Below, piece after piece: positions 23,996 to 32,531 of a DNA stretch of 64,000 nucleotides. Each line of letters begins with the position of its first letter. The stretch's first letter is position 1. The stretch is from the NCBI GenBank assembly GCA_046294735.1, contig JBKBKB010000004.1, positions 248,001-312,000 on the forward strand, given 5' to 3'. The stretch comes from 34-65-8 sp046294735. GTDB lineage: Bacteria > Pseudomonadota > Alphaproteobacteria > Sphingomonadales > Sphingomonadaceae. The notes under the pieces were generated by a model. The model saw nothing but the letters and a program-made list of their open reading frames with translations, searched no databases and had not been told where the DNA came from. Position numbers and translations under genes: made by a program.

Positions 23996-24694
23996 TTACT
24001 CCGGCGCGCCGCCGCTGCCCTTGTCGTCGTCAGCCGACTCGCCTTCCGGGCGCGTCTCGAACACCTTGTCGACGATCCCGAACTTCAGCGCTTCGTCCGC
24101 TTCGAGAAAGGTATCCCGGTCCATCGCCTTCTCGATATCGGTCAGGCTTTGCCCGGTATACTTGACGTAAAGCGCGTTCATCCGTTCGCGGATGCGCAGG
24201 ATCTCGCGCGCCTGGATTTCGATGTCGCTGGCCATGCCGCGGGCGCCGCCGCTGGGCTGGTGGACCATGATCCGGGCGTTGGGCAGCGCGATCCGCATCC
24301 CCGGCTCTCCCGCTGCGAGCAGGAAGCTGCCCATGCTGGCGGCCTGGCCGATGCACACCGTCGAGACGCGCGGCTTGATGTACTGCATGGTGTCGTGAAT
24401 CGCCATGCCGGCCGTCACCACTCCGCCGGGCGAGTTGATGTACATGCTGATCGGCTTGGAAGGATTCTCGCTTTCGAGGAACAGCAGCTGGGCGACGATC
24501 AGGCTGGCCATCCCGTCTTCCACCTGGCCGGTGACGAACACGATCCGTTCGCGCAGCAGGCGGCTGAAGATGTCGAAGCTGCGCTCGCCCCGGCTGGTCT
24601 GCTCGACCACCATCGGCACCAGTGCCCCGGTCACCGGATCGCGGCTGAATTGGCCCTGGGTGGAATAGGCGTCGGAACCGAACAGGTCGATCAT
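23996..24694 (-). CDS. clpP: ATP-dependent Clp protease proteolytic subunit
   Basis: 232-residue serine peptidase. The catalytic serine is in GQAASMGSFLLAAG and the histidine in ARIMVHQPSGGARG, and the downstream Asp is in MDRDTFLEADEA. The N-terminus MIDLFGSDAYSTQGQFSRDP is ~20 residues longer than in E. coli and probably processed. The C-terminal tail is acidic and Gly-rich (ESADDDKGSGGAPE). It forms the chamber used by ClpX, encoded just downstream. A sigma-32 like promoter lies about 35-65 bases before the start. Confidence 0.97.
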   Translation of the reverse strand: MIDLFGSDAYSTQGQFSRDPVTGALVPMVVEQTSRGERSFDIFSRLLRERIVFVTGQVEDGMASLIVAQLLFLESENPSKPISMYINSPGGVVTAGMAIHDTMQYIKPRVSTVCIGQAASMGSFLLAAGEPGMRIALPNARIMVHQPSGGARGMASDIEIQAREILRIRERMNALYVKYTGQSLTDIEKAMDRDTFLEADEALKFGIVDKVFETRPEGESADDDKGSGGAPE

Positions 24695-24727
24695 GGGAAT
24701 CCCTTCTTGCGTCGTTTCAGGGCCGCT

Positions 24728-24772
24728 ATGTCGCGATGACAGCGTGCGGATGCAAGGGGGTTAACCCTTGCA
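24728..24772 (-). promoter_or_regulatory. clpP: Candidate heat-shock promoter of clpP, overlapping a perfect dyad
   Basis: On the minus strand CCCTTGCA (24758-24751), 17 bases, then CGACAT (24733-24728) resemble an RpoH promoter (CTTG...N17...CCAT-like). The -35 also forms half of a perfect inverted repeat, TGCAAGGG (24751-24758) and CCCTTGCA (24765-24772). The site lies between the divergent clpP and amidase genes, so it could serve both. Confidence 0.4.
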
Positions 24773-24801
24773 CGGTGGGAAATGCGTGCCAGTGTGCCGG
24801 T

Positions 24802-26307
24802 ATGACCAGAACCATCGCCCTTCTCCTCGCACTGGCGTCCACCGGCAGCTTCGCCGCACCGGCCATGGCGACAATCAACCGGCAGACCGATCAGGAAACG
24901 CAAGGTTATGTCGATCGCATCGAGGCGCTCGACGATATCGGCCCGTCGATTGGCGCGGTGATCGCGTATGATCCCGATGCAGCGGCGAAGTCGAGAGCAC
25001 TGCTCGACACCCCGTTACAGGGCCAGGCCGTGCTGGTGAAGGACAATATCGAAACGCGCGAATGGCCCACCACTGCAGGCAGCCTTGCCCTACGCGACAA
25101 CCTGACCGGGCGTGATGCGCCGCTGATCACGAACTTGCGCGCGGCCGGGGGTGTGGTGCTGGGCAAGACCAACCTCAGCGAATGGGCAAACATCCGCGGC
25201 AACAATTCCACCAGCGGGTGGAGCGCGGTCGGCGGCCTGACCCGCAACCCGCACGCGACCGACCGCAACACCTGTGGCTCCTCCTCCGGCAGCGCTGCGG
25301 CAGTAGCGGCTGGCTTCGCCTGGGCCGCAATCGGGACGGAAACCAACGGCTCCATCACCTGCCCGGCAAGCGTGAACGGGATTGTCGGCTTCAAGCCCAC
25401 CGTTGGCCTGGTCAGCCGCACCCACGTGGTGCCGATTTCCAGCACGCAGGACACCGCCGGGCCAATGGCGCGCACCGTCCATGATGCAGCCATGCTGCTC
25501 ACCGCCATCGCCGGGAGCGACCCGCTCGACCCCGCCACCGCCGAGGCCGACGCGCGCAAGGTCGATTTCGCGCAGGGACTCGTCACCGCCTCGCTCGCGG
25601 GTGTGCGGATCGGGGTCATGCGCAAACAGATCGGCAACCGCGCCGACCTGAAGGTAGTGTTCGAACAGGCCCTGGCTGACATGGAGCGGGCCGGCGCGGT
25701 GCTTGTTGATATCGAGTTCGAGCCGAACAACCAGATGTATGGGGACAGCTTTACCGTCCTGATGTTCGAACTGCGCGAGGAGATGGGCAAGTATCTCGAC
25801 AGCCTGCCCCGGGTGGCCGGGCGCGACACGCTGCCGCGCACCCTGGCCGATCTGATCGCCTTCAACCAGGCCAATGCCAAGGCCGAGATGCGCTGGTTCG
25901 GGCAGGATCTGTTCGAACTGGCCGAGACCACCACCGACCGGGCAGCATACGAAACCGCACGCGCCAATGCCGTGCGGATCGCCGGGCCAGAGACGATCGA
26001 CAAGCTGCTGGCCGAACACAATGTCACACTGCTGGTCGCCCCAACTCGCGGGCCGGCATGGACTACCGATCTGGTCAACGGCGACAACTTCAACGGCAGC
26101 ATGGGGTTCGGCTCGCCACCCGCGATTGCCGGGTATCCGCACCTGACCGTGCCGATGGGCGCAGTCGAGCGGCTCCCGGTGGGAATCAGCTTCATCGGCG
26201 CCAAGTGGGCCGACCATGACGTGCTCAAAGCGGGCGCGGCCTACGAAAAAGCGCGGACCGCAGAGCTGCCCGCGCCTTCGTTCAAGCCATGGAGCGCGGG
26301 CGACTGA
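24802..26307 (+). CDS. Exported amidase-signature family hydrolase
   Basis: 501 residues. A signal-like N-terminus (MTRTIALLLALASTGSFAAP) precedes an amidase-signature domain. The Ser-cisSer-Lys triad is visible: K in QAVLVKDNIET, the first Ser in CGSSSGSAAAVAAGFA, and the nucleophile in GTETNGSITCPAS. This export signal suggests a periplasmic enzyme rather than the GatA tRNA amidotransferase; substrate unknown. The ATG at 24802 starts the signal peptide, and the upstream ATG at 24736 gives a cysteine-rich leader lacking sense. It sits between clpP and tig on the opposite strand, breaking the usual tig-clpP-clpX run. Confidence 0.85.
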   Translation: MTRTIALLLALASTGSFAAPAMATINRQTDQETQGYVDRIEALDDIGPSIGAVIAYDPDAAAKSRALLDTPLQGQAVLVKDNIETREWPTTAGSLALRDNLTGRDAPLITNLRAAGGVVLGKTNLSEWANIRGNNSTSGWSAVGGLTRNPHATDRNTCGSSSGSAAAVAAGFAWAAIGTETNGSITCPASVNGIVGFKPTVGLVSRTHVVPISSTQDTAGPMARTVHDAAMLLTAIAGSDPLDPATAEADARKVDFAQGLVTASLAGVRIGVMRKQIGNRADLKVVFEQALADMERAGAVLVDIEFEPNNQMYGDSFTVLMFELREEMGKYLDSLPRVAGRDTLPRTLADLIAFNQANAKAEMRWFGQDLFELAETTTDRAAYETARANAVRIAGPETIDKLLAEHNVTLLVAPTRGPAWTTDLVNGDNFNGSMGFGSPPAIAGYPHLTVPMGAVERLPVGISFIGAKWADHDVLKAGAAYEKARTAELPAPSFKPWSAGD

Positions 26308-26325
26308 CCTGCGCCGCCGGGCTGA

Positions 26326-27861
26326 CTACTTCTTCGCCGCCGCCTTCTTGGCCGGGGCCTTCTTCTTAGCCGCAGGCTCGTCCTCGGCATCAGCCTTTGG
26401 AGCCGCCTTCTTGGCCGGGGCCTTCTTCGGCTTGGGGGCTTCCTCAGCCGGAGCCTCTTCCTTGGCCGCGACCTTCTTCGCAGGAGCCTTCTTGGCCGGA
26501 GCCTTCTTGGCGGGCTTGGCGGCCGGCGCGGTTTCTTCCGCTTCGATCGCGGCTTCCAGTTCCTCCTGGGTCACTTCCCGTTCGGTCACTTCGGCCTGGT
26601 CGAACAGGAAATCGACCACCTTGTCCTCATAAAGCGGCGCGCGCAGCTGAGCGGCGGCCATCGGCTCGGCGCGGACGTAGTCGAGGAACCGCTGGCGGTC
26701 TTCCGGGCGGTATTGCTGGGCAGCCTGCTGCAGCAGCATGTTCATTTCCTGAGCCGAAACCTCGACCCCGTTCTTCTGGCCGATTTCGCTCAGCAGCAGG
26801 CCAAGGCGCACACGGCGCTCGGCAATCGCGCGGTAATCTTCCTTTTCTGCTTCAATTTCCTGCATCGCCTTGGCCGGATCCTCGTCCCGCGCGGCTTCCT
26901 GCTGGAGCTGGGCCCAGATCTGGTCGAACTCGGCCTCGACCATTTTCGGCGGGACCGGGAAGTCATGCCCGGCGGCGAGGTGATCGAGCAACTGGCGCTT
27001 CATCTGGGTGCGGGTCAGCCCGGCAGTTTCCTGCTCAAGCTGGCCGCGCAGCAGGCCGCGCAGCTGGTCGATGCCTTCCAAGCCCAGGTTCTTGGCGAAC
27101 TCGTCATCTACCTTGGTCTCGCTCTCGACCTTGACCTGCTTCACAGTAATGGCGAACTGCGCTTCCTTGCCCTTGAGATTCTCGGCCGGATAGTCGTCCG
27201 GGAAAGTCACCGTGATGGTCTTTTCATCGCCGGTCTTCGCCCCGGTCAGCTGTTCCTCGAAACCAGGGATGAACTGGCCCGAGCCGATCACCAGCGGGGC
27301 GTCTTCGGCCTTGCCGCCTTCGAACTCGACCCCGTCAAGCGAGCCGGTGAAATCGATGATCAGCTGGTCACCGTCCTGCGCCTTGCGGGTCTTGGGGGCG
27401 TCCTTGTAGCTCTTCTGCTGGCCGGCGATGCGCAGCACCGCCTCGTCTACCGCTTCGTCCGATACCGGCACGACCAGCTTTTCCAGCGTGATCCCGGTGA
27501 TGTCAGGGGTTTCGATTTCCGGCAGGACTTCGACTTCCACGGTCAGGACCACGTCCTTGCCCTGTTCGTAGCCTTCGCCGATCGTAACCGAGGGCTGCAT
27601 GGCCGGGCGCAGCTTCTGCTCGACGATGACCTGATCGACCGATTCGCGGATCACGTCATTGACCGCCTGCGCGTGCATCTGCTCGCCGTGCATCTTGCGC
27701 ACCAGGTTGGCGGGCACCTTGCCGGGGCGGAAGCCGGGCATGCGCACTTGCGGCGCAACCTTCTTCACTTCGCCGTCGATCCGGGCTTCGATGGTGGCGG
27801 CCGGCACGGTCACTTCAAAGGTGCGCTGGAGCCCTTCGTTGACGGTTTCTTTGATCTGCAT
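26326..27861 (-). CDS. tig: Trigger factor with long basic C-terminal extension
   Basis: Ribosome-associated chaperone and prolyl isomerase, 511 residues against ~430-450 usual. The ribosome-binding signature (FRPGKVP at ~residue 45) and the FKBP-type domain (GDQLIIDFTGSLDGVEFEGG) are normal, followed by the helical C-terminal arms. The last ~75 residues are a low-complexity histone-H1-like tail of KKAPAKKAPAKK-type repeats with intervening acidic patches. This tail could add nucleic-acid or rRNA affinity. The tRNA-Leu gene lies 58 bases upstream on the same strand. Confidence 0.95.
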   Translation of the reverse strand: MQIKETVNEGLQRTFEVTVPAATIEARIDGEVKKVAPQVRMPGFRPGKVPANLVRKMHGEQMHAQAVNDVIRESVDQVIVEQKLRPAMQPSVTIGEGYEQGKDVVLTVEVEVLPEIETPDITGITLEKLVVPVSDEAVDEAVLRIAGQQKSYKDAPKTRKAQDGDQLIIDFTGSLDGVEFEGGKAEDAPLVIGSGQFIPGFEEQLTGAKTGDEKTITVTFPDDYPAENLKGKEAQFAITVKQVKVESETKVDDEFAKNLGLEGIDQLRGLLRGQLEQETAGLTRTQMKRQLLDHLAAGHDFPVPPKMVEAEFDQIWAQLQQEAARDEDPAKAMQEIEAEKEDYRAIAERRVRLGLLLSEIGQKNGVEVSAQEMNMLLQQAAQQYRPEDRQRFLDYVRAEPMAAAQLRAPLYEDKVVDFLFDQAEVTEREVTQEELEAAIEAEETAPAAKPAKKAPAKKAPAKKVAAKEEAPAEEAPKPKKAPAKKAAPKADAEDEPAAKKKAPAKKAAAKK

Positions 27862-27919
27862 GGTGCGAATTCAAACCTTCTCAAGAACACTATTCTGCCG
27901 GGGGTGCCGGGGTGGGGAC

Positions 27920-28004
27920 TGGTGCGGGCGAAGGGACTCGAACCCCCACATCTTGCGATACTGGTACCTAAAACCAGCGCGTCTACCAATTCCGCCACGC
28001 CCGC
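27920..28004 (-). tRNA. tRNA-Leu (anticodon UAG)
   Basis: On the minus strand the 85-nt sequence folds as a class II tRNA. Acceptor GCGGGCG pairs with CGCCCGC, the anticodon stem CTGGT/ACCAG closes loop TTTAGGT with anticodon TAG, and a variable arm and T-loop GTTCGAGTC follow. The 3' end A-CCA is encoded (27923-27920). It reads CUN leucine codons and lies just upstream of tig, so co-transcription is possible. Confidence 0.97.
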
Positions 28005-28149
28005 ATTCCGAACGAAGCCACGCGACGGGCGCACGCGCCCGCAACGAACAGACCGGCGCCCTTAGTCGGACGGGCGCAAAAGGGCAAGCGGGGATGGTGG
28101 GGGAACGCATCGAAGCAGTGGCTCGTTGCCGATGTGAAAGGACCCGACC

Positions 28150-28323
28150 ATGGCTACCCAGCCCCCACCCGATACGATCGAGCCGATCTCGCCCCCGGAG
28201 ACTCCGGCCTTCCCCACCCCTGATGAAACGCCCGAGCGCCTGCCCGGCGAAATCCAGCCGCCCGGGCCCGATATCGACAATCCCGGCCGCGGCCCGGACG
28301 AGACCCCACCGCCTCCTGATTGA
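28150..28323 (+). CDS. 57-residue proline-rich mini-protein
   Basis: Small open frame with AAAGGA about 6 bases before the ATG. The 57-residue product is about 35 percent proline, acidic, and lacks hydrophobic segments; it runs through patterns such as ISPPETPAFPTPDETP and ends ETPPPPD. The composition suggests a disordered polypeptide. It lies between tRNA-Leu and the DUF3297 gene, 65 bases before the latter on the same strand. Similar short Pro/Glu-rich proteins occur in sphingomonads; no function is known. Coding is inferred from the ribosome site and the strongly biased but regular composition. Confidence 0.6.
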   Translation: MATQPPPDTIEPISPPETPAFPTPDETPERLPGEIQPPGPDIDNPGRGPDETPPPPD

Positions 28324-28388
28324 CCGGGCTGGATGAATGGTGCCGGATTGATATTGCGGCGGGGGACCGCGCGCTTTAGGGGCGCGAA

Positions 28389-28691
28389 ATGACCGACGAA
28401 ATCAAACCGGACACCGCGCCTGCCGGCGACACCCCGCCCGACCGCCTCTCGGTCAACCCGCGCAGCGAATTCTTCGATGCCGAGAAGCTGCAGCGCGGCG
28501 TCGGCATCCGGTTCAAGGACAGGGTGCGGACCGATATTGAGGAATACTGCGTGTCCGAAGGCTGGGTCCGCGTCCAGGCGGGCAAGGCATTTGACCGCAA
28601 GGGCCAGCCGATCACCCTCAAGCTGACCGGCCCGGTCGAGGCGTGGTACGAAGATCTGGGTGACGAGCCGCCGGTGATCCGCAAGGGGTGA
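28389..28691 (+). CDS. DUF3297 family protein
   Basis: 100-residue soluble protein of the DUF3297 family. The conserved stretch starts at PPDRLSVNPRSEFFDAEKL and continues RGVGIRFKDRVRTDIEEYCVSEGWVRV. The family, sometimes mislabelled glutathione peroxidase, has no known activity. The proline/aspartate-rich first 20 residues are variable. It converges with the iron transporter operon, 45 bases between stops. Confidence 0.85.
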   Translation: MTDEIKPDTAPAGDTPPDRLSVNPRSEFFDAEKLQRGVGIRFKDRVRTDIEEYCVSEGWVRVQAGKAFDRKGQPITLKLTGPVEAWYEDLGDEPPVIRKG

Positions 28692-28736
28692 ATGCGGCAA
28701 GCCGCGTATCTCTGCGCTGCGCCGCTGGTGGCTGGC

Positions 28737-29777
28737 TTAGCCTCCAAACACCCGCACCGCCGCCGGATCGTGGCCCACGCCCACGGTTTCGCCCAGCCCC
28801 GGCGGCGTACCCGTCATCCGCAGTGTCACCTCCGTGCCGCCAAGGTCGAGCCGGAGTCGGTAACCGTGGCCGGCGAAGCGCACCTCGCTCACCGTCGCGG
28901 GCGCACCGCTTGGTGCCAGAGCCAACGCTTCGGGCCGCAGGCCAAGCAGGGCACGGCCATCGGGCAGGCCCGGGGCGGGATGGGTGCCGAGCGCGGTCTC
29001 GGCCTGCCCAGCGGCAACCTGCGCTGGCAGCAGCACCAAATCGCCCAGCAGATGCGCTGCGGTCACGCTGACCGGGCGTAGATAGCATTCGTCCGGACTG
29101 CCGGTCTGGAGCACCCGCCCGCCCGCCATCAGCACCAGGTCGTCGGCAATCGCCAGCGCCTCGTCCGGATCGTGGGTGACCACCAGCACGGTCGCCCCGG
29201 CGCGGCGCAGGTCGGCCAGCAGGGAATCGCGCACGCTGGCGCGGAGCGAGCCATCGAGCCCGGAGAATGGCTCGTCCAGCAGCAGCAGCGCCGGTTCGCG
29301 CGCCAGCGCCCGGGCAATTGCTACCCGCTGTTGTTCCCCGCCCGAGAGCATGTGCGGCCAGCTCTTCGCCAGATGGGCGATGTGGAACTGGTCAAGCAGG
29401 CGGGCGACCTGTGCCTCGCGCTGGGCGCGGGGAAGGCGGCCCAGCCCGAAGCCGATATTCCCACGCACATCAAGGTGCGGGAACAGGGCATTGTCCTGGA
29501 ACACCAGCCCGACCCCGCGATGCTCCGGTGCGGTCTGGCTGCCGGGCGCGGAGACCACCTGCCCGGCGATACGGACCGTGCCTTCGTCAACCGGCTCCAG
29601 CCCGGCAATCATCCGCAGGAGGGTGCTCTTGCCGCAGCCCGAAGGGCCGAGAAGGCAGGCGATCCGCCCTCGCTGCAGCGCGAAACCAGCCCCCTCGACC
29701 GCTGCCGCCACCGCAGCAGCAGTGCCATAGCGGCGCGTCACCGCAGACAGCTCGAGGATCGGATCGGTTGCGTCCAT
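28737..29777 (-). CDS. fbpC: Ferric iron ABC transporter ATPase
   Basis: 346 residues; energises iron uptake from the periplasm. Walker A GPSGCGKSTLLRMIAGL, signature LSGGEQQRVAIARALA, Walker B LLLLDEPFSGLD and the switch His in VTHDPDEA are all present, followed by a TOBE-like C-terminal domain. The ATG at 29777 begins MDATDPILEL and is 15 bases after the permease stop; the frame to 29837 would overlap the permease gene and adds no family sequence. It is the last gene of fbpA-fbpB-fbpC. The Fe3+ assignment follows the partner binding protein. Confidence 0.9.
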   Translation of the reverse strand: MDATDPILELSAVTRRYGTAAAVAAAVEGAGFALQRGRIACLLGPSGCGKSTLLRMIAGLEPVDEGTVRIAGQVVSAPGSQTAPEHRGVGLVFQDNALFPHLDVRGNIGFGLGRLPRAQREAQVARLLDQFHIAHLAKSWPHMLSGGEQQRVAIARALAREPALLLLDEPFSGLDGSLRASVRDSLLADLRRAGATVLVVTHDPDEALAIADDLVLMAGGRVLQTGSPDECYLRPVSVTAAHLLGDLVLLPAQVAAGQAETALGTHPAPGLPDGRALLGLRPEALALAPSGAPATVSEVRFAGHGYRLRLDLGGTEVTLRMTGTPPGLGETVGVGHDPAAVRVFGG

Positions 29778-29791
29778 TGCCGGTTTCGCCA

Positions 29792-31351
29792 CTAGCCCCG
29801 GCCCGGCGCCGAAGCGGAAATCTGCCGGGTCAGCCACATAACCGCAGGAAGCGACAATGCCAGGATCAAAAGCGACGGCAACCCGGCCTGGCCGAGCCGC
29901 TCGTCAGCGGCATAGTTGTTGGCGATCACCGCCAACGTGTCGAAGTTGAACGGGCGCAGAATCAGAGTGGCAGGCAATTCCTTGAGCACGTCGACCAGCA
30001 CGATCAGCCCGGCCGTGAGCATGGCCCCGCGCGCCAGCGGCAACTCCACTGCCAGCGCGGTGCGGGTCTCGCCATGGCCGAGTGTACGGGCGGCCTGCAT
30101 CATCGACGGGGTGACCCGGGCGAGGCCCGCGTCAATCGGCTCCAGCGCCGCCGCCATCAGCCGCGCGGCATAGGCCAGCACCAGCAACGTGAGGGCGATG
30201 CCCATGCCTGATCCCGGCGCAAGCGACCAGATCACGCCAGCGGGCGCGAGCAGACCGATCGCCATCACCGCACCCGGCGTGGCGTAGCCGAGGCTCGCCA
30301 GCCGCGCGACCAGCGGCAGCCGCTTGGTTCCGAGTGCGAGCATGGTGGCAAGCACGACCGTCACCACCGCGCCCGCAAGGCCAAGGCCCAGACTGTTGCG
30401 CATGGCGGTGACCAGCCGCGTCCAGTCCGGGGAGTAGGTGCCCAGATTCCACGCCAGCCACCCGGCCGGGATCAGCAGGCCGACGCTGACCAGCGCGAGG
30501 CAGAACAGCGCAGCGCCCCACCGGGCCAACGGCCCGAGTGGCTGCGGCTCTAGGTCGCGGAAACGGGCGCGGGCGGATTCGTGCGCCCGCCCCCGGCGGC
30601 TGGCGCGCTCGATCCACAGCAGCAGCGCGGCTGCCGCAAGCAGCGGCAGAGCAAAGCGCGCCGCGCTGACCGTGGAGCCATAGACCGACCAGGCCCGGAC
30701 CACGCCGGTGGTCAGCGTCTGCACGCTGAGGAAGTGGACCGCGCCATAATCGGCCAGTGTCTCCATCACCGCCAGCGCCATCCCGGCTGCCAGTGCGGGC
30801 CGCGCCATCGGCAGGGCCACGCGCAGGAAGGCGCTCCGCCCGCTGCACCCGAGCATCCGCGCCGCCTCCAGCGCGCTGCCGGACTGGCTCAGGAACGCCG
30901 CCCGCATGGCGAGATAGACATAGGGATAAAACGCTGCCGACAGCACGAACGCCGCCCCGCCGATGCTGCGCAGCTCGAACGGCAGATCCTGCCCGGTCGC
31001 GGCGCGCAGGCCGGTGCGCAGGGGGCCGGCAACGTCGAACAGGTCGGCATAGCCATAGGCGATGGCAAAGGCCGGCATCGCGAGCGGCAGGGCCAGCGCC
31101 CAGGCGAACAGCCCCCGTCCGGGGAAGCGGTGCATGACCACCAGCCAGGCCGACAGGGTTCCGGCCAGCCCGGTCAGCGCCCCCACCGCCAGCGCCAGCA
31201 CCGCGCTGGTCAGGGCATAACGGGCAAGATCCCGCCCGGCGATGTCGGCGGTGTCGGTGCCGAAGGCGGCCAGCACCACCCCCGCCAGCGGCAGCAGCAC
31301 CGCCAGCCCCGCGATGGCGGCAAGGGCAGCCAGAGGCGAAACGCGGGTCAA
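29792..31351 (-). CDS. fbpB: Ferric iron ABC transporter permease (fused double domain)
   Basis: 519-residue inner-membrane protein with about 12 transmembrane helices arranged as two tandem permease halves, as in FbpB/SfuB. The cytoplasmic EAA-type loops that contact the ATPase are present in each half: ALEAARMLGCSGRSAFLRVALP and MMQAARTLGHGETRTALAVELP. It lies 20 bases after fbpA and 14 bases before fbpC, on the same strand. Length is normal for the fused form. Confidence 0.92.
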   Translation of the reverse strand: MTRVSPLAALAAIAGLAVLLPLAGVVLAAFGTDTADIAGRDLARYALTSAVLALAVGALTGLAGTLSAWLVVMHRFPGRGLFAWALALPLAMPAFAIAYGYADLFDVAGPLRTGLRAATGQDLPFELRSIGGAAFVLSAAFYPYVYLAMRAAFLSQSGSALEAARMLGCSGRSAFLRVALPMARPALAAGMALAVMETLADYGAVHFLSVQTLTTGVVRAWSVYGSTVSAARFALPLLAAAALLLWIERASRRGRAHESARARFRDLEPQPLGPLARWGAALFCLALVSVGLLIPAGWLAWNLGTYSPDWTRLVTAMRNSLGLGLAGAVVTVVLATMLALGTKRLPLVARLASLGYATPGAVMAIGLLAPAGVIWSLAPGSGMGIALTLLVLAYAARLMAAALEPIDAGLARVTPSMMQAARTLGHGETRTALAVELPLARGAMLTAGLIVLVDVLKELPATLILRPFNFDTLAVIANNYAADERLGQAGLPSLLILALSLPAVMWLTRQISASAPGRG

Positions 31352-31371
31352 ACGGAGCGAACTGCCTTGGG

Positions 31372-32409
31372 TCAGCGCCAGCCGGCTGCGCTCATCAGCG
31401 ACTGCGCCTCTGGCTGGCGGGCGGAAAACGCGGCCACGCTCATCGGGTGGGCGGTGAAGGCGGCATAGGCATCGACCGGGGCCGGGGCCGGCACGTCAGG
31501 CGAAGCCGGATACTCGTTGTTCTCGGCCGAGATATGCGTCTGCGCCTTGGCGGAGGCGAAGAATTCCAGCAGCTTGATCGCATTGGCCTTGTTTGGGGCA
31601 TTGCGGATAACCCCGCCGCCGGAGATGTTCACGTGGGCACCCTTGCCGTCGAGGTTGGGGAACGCCAGCTTGACCTTGCCGGTCACTGCCTTGTCAGCCG
31701 GATCCTCGCCGCTGGCCATGCGAATGAAGTAATAGCTGTTGGTGATCGCCACGTCGCACACCCCGGCGGCCACGGCACGGATCTGGTCGCGGTCGCCGCC
31801 TTCGGGCGAACGGGCCATGTTGGCGACCACGCCCTTGACCCAGTCCCCGGCCTTGTCCGCCCCCCACGCCTCGATCAGCGCGCCGACCAGCGAGAGGTTG
31901 TAGACGCTGTCGGACGACCGCACGCAGATCCGGCCCTTGAAGCGCGGATCGGCCAGGTCAGCGTAATCATCGATCTCTTCCGGCTTCACCCTGGCCGGAT
32001 CGTAGGCGACCACGCGGGCGCGGCGGGTGAAGCCGTACCAGTTGCCTTCCGGCTCGCGCAGGTTGGCGGGAATGCGGGCGGTCAGCGTGTCAGTGGTGAC
32101 GGGCTGGAACAACCCTTCGCGCTGCGCCCGCCACAGGGCACCGGCATCGGCGGTGATGAACAGGTCGGCCGGGCTGTTGGTGCCTTCGGCCTTCATCCGC
32201 GCGACCAGTTCGTCCGGCTTGCCTTCAATCCAGTTGATCTTGATCCCGGTTTCCCGGGTAAATTGCTCATAGAGTGCCAGATCGCTGTCATAGTGGCGCG
32301 CGGTGTAGAGGTTGACCACCTGCTCGCCGCCTTCCGTTTCGGGCTGACCGGAACAGGCGGCCACGAAAAGCGTGGCAACCGCCAGCAGCATGGAAGAACG
32401 CTTGAACAT
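31372..32409 (-). CDS. fbpA: Ferric iron-binding lipoprotein, ABC transporter
   Basis: 345 residues. A lipobox (FVAACSG) marks an acylated periplasmic binding protein. The mature part starts VVNLYTARHYDSDLALYEQF and includes the tandem tyrosines NSYYFIRMASG that coordinate iron in the FbpA/FutA group. The anchored lipoprotein form is known in this family. It is the first gene of fbpABC, with a Fur-like box 55-69 bases upstream, and so is very likely iron-repressed. Confidence 0.92.
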   Translation of the reverse strand: MFKRSSMLLAVATLFVAACSGQPETEGGEQVVNLYTARHYDSDLALYEQFTRETGIKINWIEGKPDELVARMKAEGTNSPADLFITADAGALWRAQREGLFQPVTTDTLTARIPANLREPEGNWYGFTRRARVVAYDPARVKPEEIDDYADLADPRFKGRICVRSSDSVYNLSLVGALIEAWGADKAGDWVKGVVANMARSPEGGDRDQIRAVAAGVCDVAITNSYYFIRMASGEDPADKAVTGKVKLAFPNLDGKGAHVNISGGGVIRNAPNKANAIKLLEFFASAKAQTHISAENNEYPASPDVPAPAPVDAYAAFTAHPMSVAAFSARQPEAQSLMSAAGWR

Positions 32410-32463
32410 GATGACCTCTCGATTGGGGAAGTGGCAGCCCGTTGCCGCCGCCCGACGCCTTTA

Positions 32464-32478
32464 TGCGAATAACTCGCA
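32464..32478. promoter_or_regulatory. Fur-like operator upstream of fbpABC
   Basis: TGCGAATAACTCGCA is a 7-1-7 inverted repeat with one mismatch, resembling the alphaproteobacterial Fur box (TGCnAATnATTnGCA). It lies 55-69 bases before the fbpA ATG, where repression would act. Confidence 0.6.
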
Positions 32479-32531
32479 AAATCATCTAGGGCAAGTGGGC
32501 AGATCGAGCGCATTTCCGCAACAGCGGGTAT

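Noticed and set aside
26713..28065. 450-aa plus-strand open frame opposite trigger factor
   Set aside because: Antisense to tig and runs through the tRNA-Leu gene.
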